Source: Flagellimonas maritima (GTDB lineage: Bacteria; Bacteroidota; Bacteroidia; Flavobacteriales; Flavobacteriaceae). From it: a stretch of 64,000 bases of DNA. This document shows, in pieces, positions 52,196 to 62,766 of the stretch. The stretch spans positions 2,227,501 through 2,291,500 of the forward strand of contig NZ_CP030104.1 in the NCBI RefSeq assembly GCF_003269425.1, given 5' to 3'. The stretch's first letter is position 1. Each line of letters starts with the position of its first letter. The notes under the pieces were generated by a model. It searched no databases. It had not been told where the DNA came from and was given only the letters and a program-made list of their open reading frames with translations. The translations under genes and the position numbers were made by a program.

Positions 52196-52909
52196 ATGAA
52201 AATGTTGGTTAACATATTAAAATTTTCCCTTTGCTCGGCTTTCTTGATTCATTGTACTATCGGGAATGCTCAGGCAGAAATGGATAGCGTTATTTACAAG
52301 TCTTCTTCAAGATATTTGGAAGACCAGTTTTATGTAGGTCTTGGTTATAATATCTTATTGAACAGACCAACAAATATTTTCCAAAGAAATTTATCGTATA
52401 ATCTGCAATTGGGCTTTATAAAGGATTTTCCTTTAAACGCACGAAGGAACTTTGGAATTGGGTTGGGGTTGGGCTATGCTGCGAATTCTTATTATAGTAA
52501 TATTGGCGCCAGTGAAGCCAATAATATAATTACCTATCAAGTTTTGAGTGCTTCGGATTTTGAGAGAAGTAAATTTGAAACACATGCCATTGAAATTCCT
52601 TTCGAGCTAAGATGGCGTACGTCAACCATCGATGAATACAAGTTTTGGCGAATTTATGCCGGTGCCAAAATCGGCTACGTATTTTCTGGAAGATCAAGAG
52701 TGGTGACAGAATCAGGATCAAATGCATTTTCAAATGAAGACATTCAAGACTTTCAATATGGACTATTATTGAGTTTTGGTTATAATACATGGAATATTCA
52801 TGCATATTATGCTCTAAACCCGTTATTACAAAATGGAACCAATCTGGAAAATGGCGATGTAATAGATATGCGCGTACTTCGCGTAGGCATTATCTTTTAT
52901 ATTCTATAA
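52196..52909 (+). CDS. porT: PorT-like outer-membrane beta-barrel protein
   Basis: A 237-residue protein with a signal peptide (about residues 1-26, ending IGNAQA) and beta-barrel strands such as EDQFYVGLGYNILLNRP, LQLGFIKDF, IGLGLGYAANSYYS and WRIYAGAKIGYVFSG. It resembles PorT/SprT, a component of the type IX secretion system in Bacteroidota, and its place downstream of exbB-exbD fits that context. Family identity is judged from motifs only. Its last codons overlap the convergent membrane-protein gene by 6 bp. Confidence 0.78.
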   Translation: MKMLVNILKFSLCSAFLIHCTIGNAQAEMDSVIYKSSSRYLEDQFYVGLGYNILLNRPTNIFQRNLSYNLQLGFIKDFPLNARRNFGIGLGLGYAANSYYSNIGASEANNIITYQVLSASDFERSKFETHAIEIPFELRWRTSTIDEYKFWRIYAGAKIGYVFSGRSRVVTESGSNAFSNEDIQDFQYGLLLSFGYNTWNIHAYYALNPLLQNGTNLENGDVIDMRVLRVGIIFYIL

Positions 52910-53509
52910 CCAATATTTTAAAATAATAAGTTGGGAACACATCCCAATCAGTAGGCCAATTAACAACTCAGACCTGTTGTGTGCCTCAAGGTATAATCTT
53001 GAAGTGGCGACCAATCCAGTCAATAGAGTGAACATACTAATGGCCAAAGTAATATTTATCTCAAAATGGATGCTCAGTCCTATCATAAACATTAAAAGGC
53101 TTCCCATTCCCAAGAGGTGAAGGCTTGTTTTAAATTTTAAGAACAAAAGTATAAGAGCTGCACCGGTAGCCGTCAAAAGTCCTGTGAAGAAATAAAAAAG
53201 TTCTTGAACATAGTTATTTGGGATGACCTTGTACAGAATCAAAAGTAATAATGCAAAGCTTATATAGAGCGGATATTTTCGCTCTTTAATTGTGGGCAGG
53301 AAGATCGAATTTATTATACCAAGATTTTTAAGAATCAAAAAGAAAATAATAGGTATGATGACCGTTAATATAAAAATAGGAAGAATATTACCGCTTTGTA
53401 TTTCTAGGGAACTGTATTTTGGAGTTACCATAAAGTAGAGCACTGTTCCACCTACAGGAATGAACAAGGGGTGAAATATATAAGAAACAACGTTCAAAAA
53501 ATGTCGCAT
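52904..53509 (-). CDS. Integral membrane protein, PAP2-like region
   Basis: A 201-residue protein with about six hydrophobic helices (for example IFHPLFIPVGGTVLYFMV, ILPIFILTVIIPIIFFLIL, LYISFALLLLILYKVI). The phosphatidic-acid-phosphatase active-site motifs are not complete: there is a late HNRSELLIGLLIG but no clear catalytic Lys-Arg-His set. I therefore call it a PAP2-like or unrelated membrane protein of unknown function. It overlaps porT at its 3' end by 6 bp, and its ATG meets the rpoN stop. Confidence 0.65.
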   Translation of the reverse strand: MRHFLNVVSYIFHPLFIPVGGTVLYFMVTPKYSSLEIQSGNILPIFILTVIIPIIFFLILKNLGIINSIFLPTIKERKYPLYISFALLLLILYKVIPNNYVQELFYFFTGLLTATGAALILLFLKFKTSLHLLGMGSLLMFMIGLSIHFEINITLAISMFTLLTGLVATSRLYLEAHNRSELLIGLLIGMCSQLIILKYWL

Positions 53510-54966
53510 TAAATCTGCTTTCTTAACCTGGCAACAGGTATTCCAAGCTGTTCTCTATATTTGGCAACGGTTCTTCTAGCGATAGGGTATCCTCGCTCTT
53601 TTAAGATTTTTGCCAATTTATCATCCGTTAAGGGTTTTTTCTTCTCTTCTTCCCCAATTACGCTTTCCAGAATCTTTTTGATTTCCTTTGTGGATACGTC
53701 CTCTCCCTGCTCATTTTTCATGGACTCCGAAAAATATTCCTTGATTAGTTTTGTCCCGTATGGAGTATCTACATATTTACTGTTCGCAACCCTCGAAACC
53801 GTTGAGACATCCATATGGATTTGATCGGCAATATCCTTTAAGATCATGGGCCGTAGCTTACGTTCATCACCTGTAAGAAAGTATTCGCGCTGATAATTCA
53901 TAATAGTGCTCATGGTGACGTACAATGTCTGTTGTCTTTGTTTAATGGCATCTATAAACCATTTGGCAGCATCCAATTTTTGTTTGATGAATAGTACGGT
54001 ATCTTTTTGGGACTTGGATTTTTCCTTGGAATTTTTATACCCTTCGAGCATATTGTTGTAATCTCTTGAAACATGGAGCTCAGGAGCATTTCTTCCATTC
54101 AAGGTCAGTTCCAGTTCTCCCTCCACAATTTTAATGGAAAAATCAGGAACAATATGTTCAATAATTCTAGTATTACCGGCATAAGAACCTCCTGGCTTAG
54201 GATTTAGCTTTTCAATTTCTGAAATGGCATTCTTGAGTTGTTCTTCCGTTATATGATGCTTTTGCATCAATTTGGAATAATGTTTTTTGGTAAACTGCTC
54301 GAAAGATTTTTCTAAAATTAAAATGGCAAGTTCAACAGCAGGATTCTTTTCCTTTCTTTTCAATTGAATAATAAGACATTCCTCTAAAGATCTTGCGGCC
54401 ACTCCAGCTGGGTCAAGATTTTGTACAATATTTAGGACGTTTTCTATCTTTTCTTCTTCTACATAGATATTTTGGGTAAAAGCAAGATCATCCATAATAT
54501 CCGTTAGCGGCCTACGTATGTAACCGCTCTCATCAACACTACCAACCAAAAATTCTGCAATGGCCCATTCTTCATCATCTAAATAAATGGTATTTAATTG
54601 ATTTAAAAGGTATTGGTTAAAAGAAATCCCTGCGGCGTAAGGGATACTTTTTTCATCGTCGTCAGCACTGTAGTTGCTGGTTTGTGTTCGATATTCTGGA
54701 ATCTCATCATCGCTTAAGTAATCATCGATGTTGATTTCTTCTGCGGCGATGGTTTCGCTATCCGCTGTATCATCATAGACATCATCAAACCCATCATCCA
54801 TTGCCTCACTTTCTTCTTTTCCACTCTCTAGTGCAGGATTTTCTTCAAGCTCTTGTTTTAATCGTTGTTCAAATGCCTGGGTAGGTAATTGAATCAACTT
54901 CATGAGCTGAATCTGCTGTGGAGACAGTTTCTGGGAAAGCTTAAATTGTAGGTGTTGTTTTAGCAT
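53509..54966 (-). CDS. rpoN: RNA polymerase sigma-54 factor
   Basis: A 485-residue sigma-54. Region I has the glutamine-rich LSQKLSPQQIQLMKLIQLP, followed by an acidic linker, the core-binding domain, and a DNA-binding half with DIADQIHMDVSTVSRVANSKY and the RpoN box ARRTVAKYRE near residue 464. It recognises -24/-12 promoters with an AAA+ activator. It lies downstream of asnS by 44 bp on the reverse strand, and its stop overlaps the following gene by one base. Confidence 0.97.
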   Translation of the reverse strand: MLKQHLQFKLSQKLSPQQIQLMKLIQLPTQAFEQRLKQELEENPALESGKEESEAMDDGFDDVYDDTADSETIAAEEINIDDYLSDDEIPEYRTQTSNYSADDDEKSIPYAAGISFNQYLLNQLNTIYLDDEEWAIAEFLVGSVDESGYIRRPLTDIMDDLAFTQNIYVEEEKIENVLNIVQNLDPAGVAARSLEECLIIQLKRKEKNPAVELAILILEKSFEQFTKKHYSKLMQKHHITEEQLKNAISEIEKLNPKPGGSYAGNTRIIEHIVPDFSIKIVEGELELTLNGRNAPELHVSRDYNNMLEGYKNSKEKSKSQKDTVLFIKQKLDAAKWFIDAIKQRQQTLYVTMSTIMNYQREYFLTGDERKLRPMILKDIADQIHMDVSTVSRVANSKYVDTPYGTKLIKEYFSESMKNEQGEDVSTKEIKKILESVIGEEEKKKPLTDDKLAKILKERGYPIARRTVAKYREQLGIPVARLRKQI

Positions 54967-55010
54967 AGGGGTTTGTAGTCTTCCTTCTCTATAAATTTAA
55001 GAATTCAATA

Positions 55011-56444
55011 TTAAAACTCTGCATTTTGAGGGGTTCTAGGATAAGGAATAACATCTCTAATGTTACCCATTCCCGTTGAAAATTGGACCAAGCGTTCAAA
55101 ACCGAGCCCAAATCCACTGTGCACAGCGGTACCAAACCTTCTTAAATCCAAATACCACCATAGCTCTTTTTCATCAATGTCCAATTCATTTATTTTTTGC
55201 TGAAGGATTTCCAGACGTTCTTCGCGCTGGGATCCACCGGCTATTTCACCAATTTGTGGGAAAAGGACATCCATTGCCCTGACCGTTTTTTTGTCCTCGT
55301 TCAATCGCATATAGAAAGCTTTGATTTTTGCTGGATAATCAAAAAGAATAACTGGGCATTTAAAATGCTTTTCTACAAGAAAACGCTCGTGCTCGCTTTG
55401 AAGGTCCACTCCCCATTCGTTGACGGGAAATTGAAACTTTTTCTTTTTGTTCGGCTTGCTATTTTTTAGAATATCAATAGCTTCTGTATAGGACACTCTC
55501 TTAAAATTGTTATCCACAACGAACCTGAGCTTTTCTATGAGTGCCATTTCTGAACGTTCATGTTGGGGCTTGGACTTTTCCTCGTCCAAGAGGCGTTTCT
55601 CCAAAAATTCTAAATCATCTTTGCAATTGTCAAGAACGTATTGCAATACCCATTTGATAAAATTTTCGGATAGATCCATATTGGCATCTAAATCATAAAA
55701 TGCCATTTCGGGTTCAATCATCCAAAATTCGGCCAAGTGCCTTGACGTGTTCGAATTCTCAGCCCTAAATGTTGGGCCAAAGGTATACACTTTACCTAGT
55801 CCCATTGCGTAAGTCTCCGCTTCCAATTGTCCGGATACGGTAAGATTGGTTTCCTTTCCAAAAAAGTCTTGGGTGTAATCTACTTCCCCATTATCGTTCA
55901 GTGGTGGTTTTTTAGTATCCAAAGTAGTCACCCTGAACATTTCTCCCGCCCCTTCTGCATCAGAACCGGTAATGATAGGCGCATGCATATAATAGAATCC
56001 ATTTTGTTGAAAATAGCTGTGGATTGCAAAAGCAAGAGCAGAACGAACACGCATTACCGCAGAAAATGTATTGGTACGCACCCTAAGATGAGCTTTTTCC
56101 CTTAAAAATTCCAAAGAATGCTTTTTTGGCTGTATGGGATATGTTTCTGAATCTGCAGTTCCATGAACAAAAACATCAGTAGCTTGAATTTCTACACTTT
56201 GCCCTCTTCCTTGACTCTCTACAAGTATGCCATTAATCTTCAGAGCTGCTCCCGTAGTAATCTGTTTGAGAAGATTTTCATTAAAATTTTCAAAATCTAC
56301 GACACACTGTAAATTATGTATGGTAGAACCATCGTTTAGGGCAATAAATCTATTGCTCCTAAAAGTTTTTACCCATCCATTTATTTCAACAGAATCTCCA
56401 ATGGGCTGCTTGTTGAGCAGTTCTTTGATTGAATAAGACTTCAT
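55011..56444 (-). CDS. asnS: Asparaginyl-tRNA synthetase
   Basis: A 477-residue class II synthetase. It has the OB-fold anticodon domain ([20 protein letters not shown]), class II motif 2 ([21 protein letters not shown]) and motif 3 ([12 protein letters not shown]). It charges tRNA-Asn. It is expressed on the reverse strand with rpoN downstream and the RND exporter upstream. Confidence 0.96.
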   Translation of the reverse strand: MKSYSIKELLNKQPIGDSVEINGWVKTFRSNRFIALNDGSTIHNLQCVVDFENFNENLLKQITTGAALKINGILVESQGRGQSVEIQATDVFVHGTADSETYPIQPKKHSLEFLREKAHLRVRTNTFSAVMRVRSALAFAIHSYFQQNGFYYMHAPIITGSDAEGAGEMFRVTTLDTKKPPLNDNGEVDYTQDFFGKETNLTVSGQLEAETYAMGLGKVYTFGPTFRAENSNTSRHLAEFWMIEPEMAFYDLDANMDLSENFIKWVLQYVLDNCKDDLEFLEKRLLDEEKSKPQHERSEMALIEKLRFVVDNNFKRVSYTEAIDILKNSKPNKKKKFQFPVNEWGVDLQSEHERFLVEKHFKCPVILFDYPAKIKAFYMRLNEDKKTVRAMDVLFPQIGEIAGGSQREERLEILQQKINELDIDEKELWWYLDLRRFGTAVHSGFGLGFERLVQFSTGMGNIRDVIPYPRTPQNAEF

Positions 56445-56535
56445 TACTAAACTATCGTAAATTAAGCGGTAAAGATAGGTTTTTGATGAAAAATGATAGC
56501 AACAGTATCGGTTTATTTGTACTGTTACTAAAGCA

Positions 56536-58950
56536 CTATTTATCTTTTATGTTTATTTCATCCTTGGGCAAGATGTCAATCTGTGGTTTTTTAAGCACAG
56601 CTTTGTTGGCAATACTTCGTTCAAGGGAAAGTAAAAGCGATGGGAGTAAAATAAGATTGGCGAGCATAGCAAAAAGCAATGTTGCCGAAACCAATCCACC
56701 CAATGCTTTTGTTCCGCCAAAACTGGAGATGGTAAAAACTGAAAAGCCAAAGAACAATACTATTGAAGTATAGAACATACTCACTCCAGTTTCACGTAAA
56801 GCAGCATATACCGATTTTTTGATTTGCCAACGATTGGCAGCAAGCTCTTGACGATATTTAGCCAAAAAGTGAATTGTATCATCCACGGAAATTCCAAATG
56901 CGATACTGAACACTAGGATAGTAGATGGTTTTATGGGAACGCCCAAATAACCCATTAAACCAGCTGTAATGACCAAGGGTAAAAGATTGGGCACCAATGA
57001 AATTATAATCATCCTAAAAGAACGGAACAGGTAGGCCATGAAAAGGGAAATGAGTCCAATGGCCAATGCCAAAGAGAGTAATAGATTCTTGACGAGATAT
57101 CTGGTTCCCTTTAAAAACAACAAAGCTTTTCCCGTCATAAACACATTGTAGCGTTCACTGGGAAAGATTTTGTCTATGGACTGAAGCATGCTTTTCTCGA
57201 TTTCTTCCATGCGATCAATCTTTATATCACGCATAAAAGTAGTTATACGAGCGGTCTGGCCCGTACTGTCCACAAAACTTTCAAGGAGGTTGCCGTCATC
57301 CGAAGATTTTCTGGCCACGTCCATAATAAAAGTGTTTTCTTGTGAAGTGGGTAGCTGGTAATATTTTGGAATTCCGTTATAAAAAGCCTGTTTGGAATAC
57401 TTAACTAGATTTACTACGGACAATGGTTTGGAAAGTTCAGGGGTCTCTTCAATTACATTTCCCAGTTGATCAATACGTCTCAAGGTTGCGGGTTTCAACG
57501 CACCGTTTTTTCTTTTGGTATCCACTACGATTTCCATGGGCATAATCCCATCAAACTCCTCTTCAAAAAAGCGGATATCCTTAAAGTAATGGGTGTTTTT
57601 GGGTAAATCCTCAATCCTACTTCCCGTAATTTCAATTTGATAAATACCGATAATGCTTAAAATCAGAACAATGATGGAAGTGATATAGACCCCGATTCTG
57701 TAATCCCTTACCATCCGCTCCATCCAGTTGACGAAAATGTCTATCCATTTTTTATTCAAATGCTTTAGGTGCTTTGTTTTGGGGAGCGGCATGAAGCTGT
57801 AGACTATTGGAATAATTAAAAGTGACAATATAAAAATCCCAATAATATTAATTGAAGCTACAATGCCAAATTCCTTGAGCAGGTCACTGTCCAAAATGAT
57901 AAATGTTGCAAATCCTGATGCAGTCGTAATATTTGTCATTAAAGTGGCATTTCCTATTTTGGAAATAACACGCTGTAATGATAGTGCTTGATTGCCGTGT
58001 TTTTTTACCTCTTGTTGATATTTATTGATAAGGAATACACAGTTAGGAATTCCAATAACTATAATCAGAGGGGGAATCAACGCAGTAAGAATGGTGATTT
58101 CATACCGTAGTAAGCCCAATATTCCAAAGGACCACATTACACCGATTATCACCACGAACATAGAGATAAACGTAGCCCTAAAGCTTCTAAAAAAGAAGAA
58201 AAATATAATCGATGTCACCAATAAGGCTGCTCCTATGAATATGCCTATTTCATCTACGATTGACTTCGTGTTCCAAGTTCGTATGTAAGGCATGCCAGAA
58301 ATGCGAACATCTAAGTTGGTCTCTTTCTCAAAACCTTCAACAAGATCAGCAAGATCGTTAAGAATAAATTCGTTCCGAACGGCCGTGTTCATGATATCCT
58401 TATCCAGATATGCAATCGTCTGAATAGTGCCGCTTTCGGGATTATAGATTAAGTTATCGTAGAACGGAAGCTCTTCAAAAAGTTGATTCTTGAGTTTTTT
58501 TATTTCCTCTTCAGTTTTTGGAGTAGTACTGATAAATGGTTCCATGACAAATTCTTGTTTGTCATTGTCCTTTATCAAAACCTTAAGGTTGTCTGTTGAA
58601 ACTACGAAATCAATTTCTGGGAAAGCTTCGAGTTGTTTGCTGAGTTTATTCCATCTGTTGAATTTACTTGGTGTGAAAAGTGATGAATCCCTAATGGCAA
58701 GAACTATGGCATTTCCCTCTTCCCCAAAAATGTTCTTAAACTTATTGTATTGGACAGTAGCAGGATGGTCATCTGGAAGGATGTTGGCTTCTGTGTTGGA
58801 AAACTGCATATTTTTCCATTGCATGGCCAAAAAAACAGTGAATGCTGCAACCCCTAATAAAATAAGGATTCTGTTACGAAGTATAATTCTAGAGACTTTT
58901 TGCCAAAATCCTTTAGTCAGCTTAGCTACCATATTGGTTTTATTCGCCAC
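56536..58950 (-). CDS. RND/MMPL superfamily exporter
   Basis: An 804-residue membrane protein with 12 predicted helices and two large periplasmic loops (about 60-230 and 450-640). Two repeats of the MMPL/patched-like signature are present: [39 protein letters not shown] and [18 protein letters not shown], the second with the proton-relay Asp-Asp. It may export lipids or hydrophobic compounds. It lies 52 bp after frr. Confidence 0.93.
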   Translation of the reverse strand: MANKTNMVAKLTKGFWQKVSRIILRNRILILLGVAAFTVFLAMQWKNMQFSNTEANILPDDHPATVQYNKFKNIFGEEGNAIVLAIRDSSLFTPSKFNRWNKLSKQLEAFPEIDFVVSTDNLKVLIKDNDKQEFVMEPFISTTPKTEEEIKKLKNQLFEELPFYDNLIYNPESGTIQTIAYLDKDIMNTAVRNEFILNDLADLVEGFEKETNLDVRISGMPYIRTWNTKSIVDEIGIFIGAALLVTSIIFFFFFRSFRATFISMFVVIIGVMWSFGILGLLRYEITILTALIPPLIIVIGIPNCVFLINKYQQEVKKHGNQALSLQRVISKIGNATLMTNITTASGFATFIILDSDLLKEFGIVASINIIGIFILSLLIIPIVYSFMPLPKTKHLKHLNKKWIDIFVNWMERMVRDYRIGVYITSIIVLILSIIGIYQIEITGSRIEDLPKNTHYFKDIRFFEEEFDGIMPMEIVVDTKRKNGALKPATLRRIDQLGNVIEETPELSKPLSVVNLVKYSKQAFYNGIPKYYQLPTSQENTFIMDVARKSSDDGNLLESFVDSTGQTARITTFMRDIKIDRMEEIEKSMLQSIDKIFPSERYNVFMTGKALLFLKGTRYLVKNLLLSLALAIGLISLFMAYLFRSFRMIIISLVPNLLPLVITAGLMGYLGVPIKPSTILVFSIAFGISVDDTIHFLAKYRQELAANRWQIKKSVYAALRETGVSMFYTSIVLFFGFSVFTISSFGGTKALGGLVSATLLFAMLANLILLPSLLLSLERSIANKAVLKKPQIDILPKDEINIKDK

Positions 58951-59002
58951 AAATGTAAAAAACGATTAGCTGTGTTCCTAGGTAAAGTAGTAGGAAGGAT
59001 GC

Positions 59003-59557
59003 CTAAACTTTCATAATTTCCGTTTCCTTTATAGAAAGTATGGCATCGACTTTTTTACTGTAAGAATCAGTTAATTCCTGAACATCAACTTCCGCATTCT
59101 TCAAAAGATCTTCTGATATATCCAATGCCTTTAATTCCTTATTGGCTTCTTGTCTTGCACTACGGATACTCACTTTTGCATCTTCAGCTTCAGATTTGGC
59201 CTGTTTTACCAGTTGAACTCTTCGTTCCTCGGTCAAAGGTGGAACATTAATAATGATCATTTCCCCATTGTTCATGGGGTTAAAGCCTAAATTGGAGTTC
59301 ATAATGGCAGTCTCAATATCGGAAAGAATATTCTTTTCCCATGGTTGAACGGAAATCGTTCTTGCATCTGGAGTATTGATATTGGATACTTGGGAAAGCG
59401 GAGTTACGGACCCATAATACTCAACCATAACTGTGGATAACATTACAGGACTCGCTTTACCAGCACGTATTTTGACCAAAGCTTTTTCTAAATGGGAAAT
59501 ACTCCCGTCCATGCTTTCTTTAGCACTGTCAAGTACAAATGTTACTTCTTCATTCAT
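59003..59557 (-). CDS. frr: Ribosome recycling factor
   Basis: A 184-residue RRF of normal length, with the three-helix-bundle signature VKIRAGKASPVMLSTVMVEYYG, IGTISVQPWEK-like ARTISVQPWEKNI and PPLTEERRVQLVKQAKSEAE. It dissociates post-termination ribosomes with EF-G. It follows pyrH by 38 bp, the common order in bacteria. Confidence 0.97.
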   Translation of the reverse strand: MNEEVTFVLDSAKESMDGSISHLEKALVKIRAGKASPVMLSTVMVEYYGSVTPLSQVSNINTPDARTISVQPWEKNILSDIETAIMNSNLGFNPMNNGEMIIINVPPLTEERRVQLVKQAKSEAEDAKVSIRSARQEANKELKALDISEDLLKNAEVDVQELTDSYSKKVDAILSIKETEIMKV

Positions 59558-59595
59558 AATTTTATTTTTTAATTGGAATCAAAACTTATACCATT

Positions 59596-60303
59596 TTAAA
59601 GATTTACCACTGTCCCAATATTTTCTCCGGAGACTATTTTCATTAGGTTTCCTCTCGTGTTCATATCAAAAACAACAATTGGGAGTTCATTTTCCTGACT
59701 TAGTGTAAAAGCAGTGGTATCCATAACCTTCAAGCCTTTGGAAAGTACCTCATTGAAAGAAATGGAATCAAACTTTGTAGCAGTCTTATCCTTCTCTGGG
59801 TCAGAGCTATAAATACCGTCTACACGCGTCCCTTTTAAGATTACGTCCGCTTTTATTTCAATAGCTCTCAATACTGCTGCAGAATCTGTGGTAAAGTATG
59901 GGTTTCCCGTACCACCACCAAAAATGACCACTCTCCCTTTTTCAAGGTGGCGCATGGCCCTTCTTCGAATAAAAGGTTCTGCAACTTCGTTTATTTTGAT
60001 TGCCGATTGCAGTCTGGTTTCCACACCTTGAAGTTCAAGAGCACTTTGCAGAGCCAGTCCATTGATTACTGTTGCCAGCATACCCATATGGTCTCCCTGT
60101 ACACGATCCATACCTTGGCCAGACCCCGCTAAACCTCTAAAGATATTGCCACCACCAATAACTATTGCAACTTCAACCCCCTTTTCTATAACGGCTTTTA
60201 TATCTTCAGCATATTCGGATAACCGTTGAGCGTCAATTCCATATTGTTGTTCACCCATTAAGGCTTCGCCACTAAGTTTCAATAAAATTCTTTTGTACTG
60301 CAT
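59596..60303 (-). CDS. pyrH: UMP kinase
   Basis: A 235-residue UMP kinase of the bacterial amino-acid-kinase fold. It has [14 protein letters not shown] at the N-terminus, GGGNIFRG for phosphate binding, [15 protein letters not shown] and [16 protein letters not shown]. It makes UDP for nucleotide synthesis. In many genomes it is close behind tsf; here a 3.5-kb block on the other strand lies between them. Confidence 0.97.
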   Translation of the reverse strand: MQYKRILLKLSGEALMGEQQYGIDAQRLSEYAEDIKAVIEKGVEVAIVIGGGNIFRGLAGSGQGMDRVQGDHMGMLATVINGLALQSALELQGVETRLQSAIKINEVAEPFIRRRAMRHLEKGRVVIFGGGTGNPYFTTDSAAVLRAIEIKADVILKGTRVDGIYSSDPEKDKTATKFDSISFNEVLSKGLKVMDTTAFTLSQENELPIVVFDMNTRGNLMKIVSGENIGTVVNL

Positions 60304-60467
60304 TTAGGATGTGTTGGAGTCCGGACAAAAATAATCAAAATTATTTATGGCCAATCTTCTTAAAAACAGAAGATGCTAGAATAAATTGAATAAAAAATTC
60401 CATACATTCTGTAACCTTTTTCAAAAGCGAAAGTATATCCTTTAACTAATCAAGAAACAAAATCATA

Positions 60468-61022
60468 TTGCAAGATTTAACCGATAATGCCCTTATGCTA
60501 AAAGTTAAAAATGGCGACTTGGATAAGTTGGGATTACTCTATGAACGATATAAAAAGAAATTGTTTGGCTTTTTCTATAATCTGGGCAATAATCCTTCTG
60601 TAAGTGAAGATCTGGTTCAAAATGTATTTGTTAGAATCCTCAAATACAAGGCATCTTATTCTGGGGAAGGAATTTTTGCGGCATGGATGTTCAGCATGGC
60701 AAGAAATGTAAATTATGATTATCACAAAAAGACTTCGAGCGAAAAAATTTCCAGAGATGTTTCACCAGAAGATATAAAGGGGAAAGCCGAAGATTATCTC
60801 AATGAGGCAATTGAGGTCGATGGTAATGCAAACATGGTAAGAAAAGCATTGGGAATGCTACCAAAAGAAAAAAGAGAGGTTTTGGTCCTGAGTAAATACA
60901 GGGAGATGAAATTTAGTGAAATTGCCAAGGTTATTGGCTGTACAGAAGGTGCTGCAAAAGTAAGGGTACATAGAGCACTGAAAGATTTAAGAACTATTTT
61001 TTTACAAATGGAAATTAATTAA
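60468..61022 (+). CDS. ECF-type RNA polymerase sigma factor
   Basis: A 184-residue sigma-70 family protein. Region 2 (about 15-85) has LGLLYERYKKKLFGFFYNLGNNPSVSEDLVQNVFVRILKY, and region 4 (about 120-175) has MLPKEKREVLVLSKYREMKFSEIAKVIGCTEGAAKVRVHRALKDL. The start is TTG; no in-frame ATG precedes region 2 early enough. It starts a four-gene unit: sigma, anti-sigma-like protein and two DUF4097 proteins, separated from pyrH by 164 bp. Confidence 0.94.
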   Translation: MQDLTDNALMLKVKNGDLDKLGLLYERYKKKLFGFFYNLGNNPSVSEDLVQNVFVRILKYKASYSGEGIFAAWMFSMARNVNYDYHKKTSSEKISRDVSPEDIKGKAEDYLNEAIEVDGNANMVRKALGMLPKEKREVLVLSKYREMKFSEIAKVIGCTEGAAKVRVHRALKDLRTIFLQMEIN

Positions 61023-61023
61023 G

Positions 61024-61818
61024 ATGGTCAATAAGGAAAAATTTGAACTACTGGCGATGGATTATATGATAGGAGCAATGTGCCCAAATGAAAAGAAGGC
61101 TTTTGAGGATTTTCTTGATCAGAACCCAGAATATAATTCGCAATACCAAGATTTAGTCGACGCATGGGAAACTATCAATGATCTAGATACTCCCGAACCT
61201 TCTGAAAAAATGGATTTGGTTTTTTTTGAAATGCTATCCAGTAAAATGGAACATAAAAAAGAGAAAAGGAAATCAGAAATTATTAAAAGTTTAGCAAGAA
61301 TCTTTAGACCACAACTGGCTTATGGAATCCTCTTGTTAGGAATTGGTGTTGGAATAGGGTATTATGTAAATTCTTTGAAAAATATTGGCAAGGCTCAAAC
61401 TATAGTAACAAACAATGAAACTGAGAGTATACGCCAAAAGCTTGTTCTCACACTTTTAGAGCAACCATCAGCTAACCAGAGGTTACAAGGGGTTGGCGAA
61501 GCGAATAAGATTATTGATGTGGATGAAACGGTGGTCAAGGCACTTTTACAGACACTGAACAACGACTCCAATGTAAATGTGAGATTGGCTGCGATAGCTT
61601 CTTTGACAAACTATGTTGAAAATCCATTGGTAAGACAGGGTTTGGTGCAATCGATTCCCAATCAAAAATCACCCTTGGTTCAAATTACTCTGGCTAATTT
61701 GATGGTTGCCTTACAGGAAAAAACTTCTATCGAGCCTTTTCGGGAATTGCTAAAAGAGAAAGAGTTGGATACAACGGTAAAGAAAAAAATAATGAACTCT
61801 ATAGAATCTATAATCTAG
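61024..61818 (+). CDS. Anti-sigma-like membrane protein with HEAT-type C-terminus
   Basis: A 264-residue protein. The N-terminal cytoplasmic region (about 1-90) has a short helical domain (MDYMIGAMCPNEKKAFEDFL) like the anti-sigma ASD, with one membrane helix LAYGILLLGIGVGIGYYV near residue 100. The periplasmic C-terminus (150-264) is helical with HEAT-like units (RLAAIASLTNYVENPLVRQGL). It begins 1 bp after the sigma stop and should control it. There is no classical zinc HxxxCxxC motif. Confidence 0.86.
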   Translation: MVNKEKFELLAMDYMIGAMCPNEKKAFEDFLDQNPEYNSQYQDLVDAWETINDLDTPEPSEKMDLVFFEMLSSKMEHKKEKRKSEIIKSLARIFRPQLAYGILLLGIGVGIGYYVNSLKNIGKAQTIVTNNETESIRQKLVLTLLEQPSANQRLQGVGEANKIIDVDETVVKALLQTLNNDSNVNVRLAAIASLTNYVENPLVRQGLVQSIPNQKSPLVQITLANLMVALQEKTSIEPFRELLKEKELDTTVKKKIMNSIESII

Positions 61819-61830
61819 TTAATTCAATTG

Positions 61831-61850
61831 CCCTGAGCTAAGCTGAAGGG
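61831..61850. repeat. Short interspersed hairpin (CCCTGAGC..AAGGG type)
   Basis: CCCTGAGCTAAGCTGAAGGG is an imperfect dyad flanked by TTCAATTG and TCAATT, in the gap between the anti-sigma gene and the first DUF4097 gene. It resembles a small repeat common in Flavobacteriaceae intergenic DNA. Confidence 0.5.
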
Positions 61851-61904
61851 TCAATTATCCCAAAATGGGATACAATCAAATCACGAACAGTCAAATTTTA
61901 AAAG

Positions 61905-62762
61905 ATGAAACAGTTAATTTTAATGGTATTCCTTATCACTTTTTTGGGAATACAAAGCTGCGATGCGCAACAAAAAAAGTATGAGGAGCGAATAAAAGAG
62001 GAAGTGCCGCTTTCCAATGTTACTAAAAACCGATTGGTCATTAAGAATGTTTTTGGTTCCATAGCCGTAGAAGGGTATAGTGGAGACAACATATTGATAG
62101 AAGTGGAAAAAATTATTTCTGCGAATACCTCCAAGGATTTGGATCTGGGAAAGAAGGAGTTAAACCTCAAAATTGTTAAAGAGCAAAACTTGGTTATTCT
62201 ACATCCCGATGCGCCCTATATTGAATTTGATAAAAAAAACCTTCGGTACAATTGGTGCAATAAAAATGAAGAACCTCCGTACGAACATCAGCTAAACTTT
62301 AAGATAAAAGTTCCCAAATCAATTCAAATTGATGTAAGTACCGTGAATGATGGTGAGATTTTCGTGGAAAATACCAATGGCAATTCAATAAAAGTGGAAA
62401 ATATAAATGGAGGAATCACCTTGAACAATATTACGGGTAAAACTGATGTGAACTGCATCAACGGAGCTGTGAATATATCTTACAAAAATAACCCTGAAAA
62501 AGCGTCTAAGTACTATTCGCTAAACGGCGATATTAACATTTCATATCAGAAAGCACTTTCGGCCAATATTTCGTTCAAAAGTATGAACGGGGAACTATTT
62601 ACCGACTTTGATATCAATAAACAGTTTATGAAAACAAATAAAGAAACTGGAGATAGGGCAAAATATAAATATGAAGCCAAACCTGTGGTTCAAATTGGTA
62701 GCGGTCAAGTTGATTTCGACTTTGAAACGCTTAACGGAAATGTATTCATCAAAAAAATATAA
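61905..62762 (+). CDS. DUF4097 family exported protein 1
   Basis: A 285-residue protein with a signal peptide (MKQLILMVFLITFLGIQSCDAQ); the Cys does not fit a strict lipobox. The mature part has repeated short strands of the DUF4097 beta-helix type: VNDGEIFVENTNGNSIKVEN, INGGITLNNITGKTDVN and INGAVNISY. DUF4097 proteins are called putative adhesins, but their role is unknown; being downstream of an ECF sigma and its anti-sigma suggests cell-envelope stress output or sensing. A second copy follows 4 bp on. Confidence 0.85.
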   Translation: MKQLILMVFLITFLGIQSCDAQQKKYEERIKEEVPLSNVTKNRLVIKNVFGSIAVEGYSGDNILIEVEKIISANTSKDLDLGKKELNLKIVKEQNLVILHPDAPYIEFDKKNLRYNWCNKNEEPPYEHQLNFKIKVPKSIQIDVSTVNDGEIFVENTNGNSIKVENINGGITLNNITGKTDVNCINGAVNISYKNNPEKASKYYSLNGDINISYQKALSANISFKSMNGELFTDFDINKQFMKTNKETGDRAKYKYEAKPVVQIGSGQVDFDFETLNGNVFIKKI

Positions 62763-62766
62763 CGAC

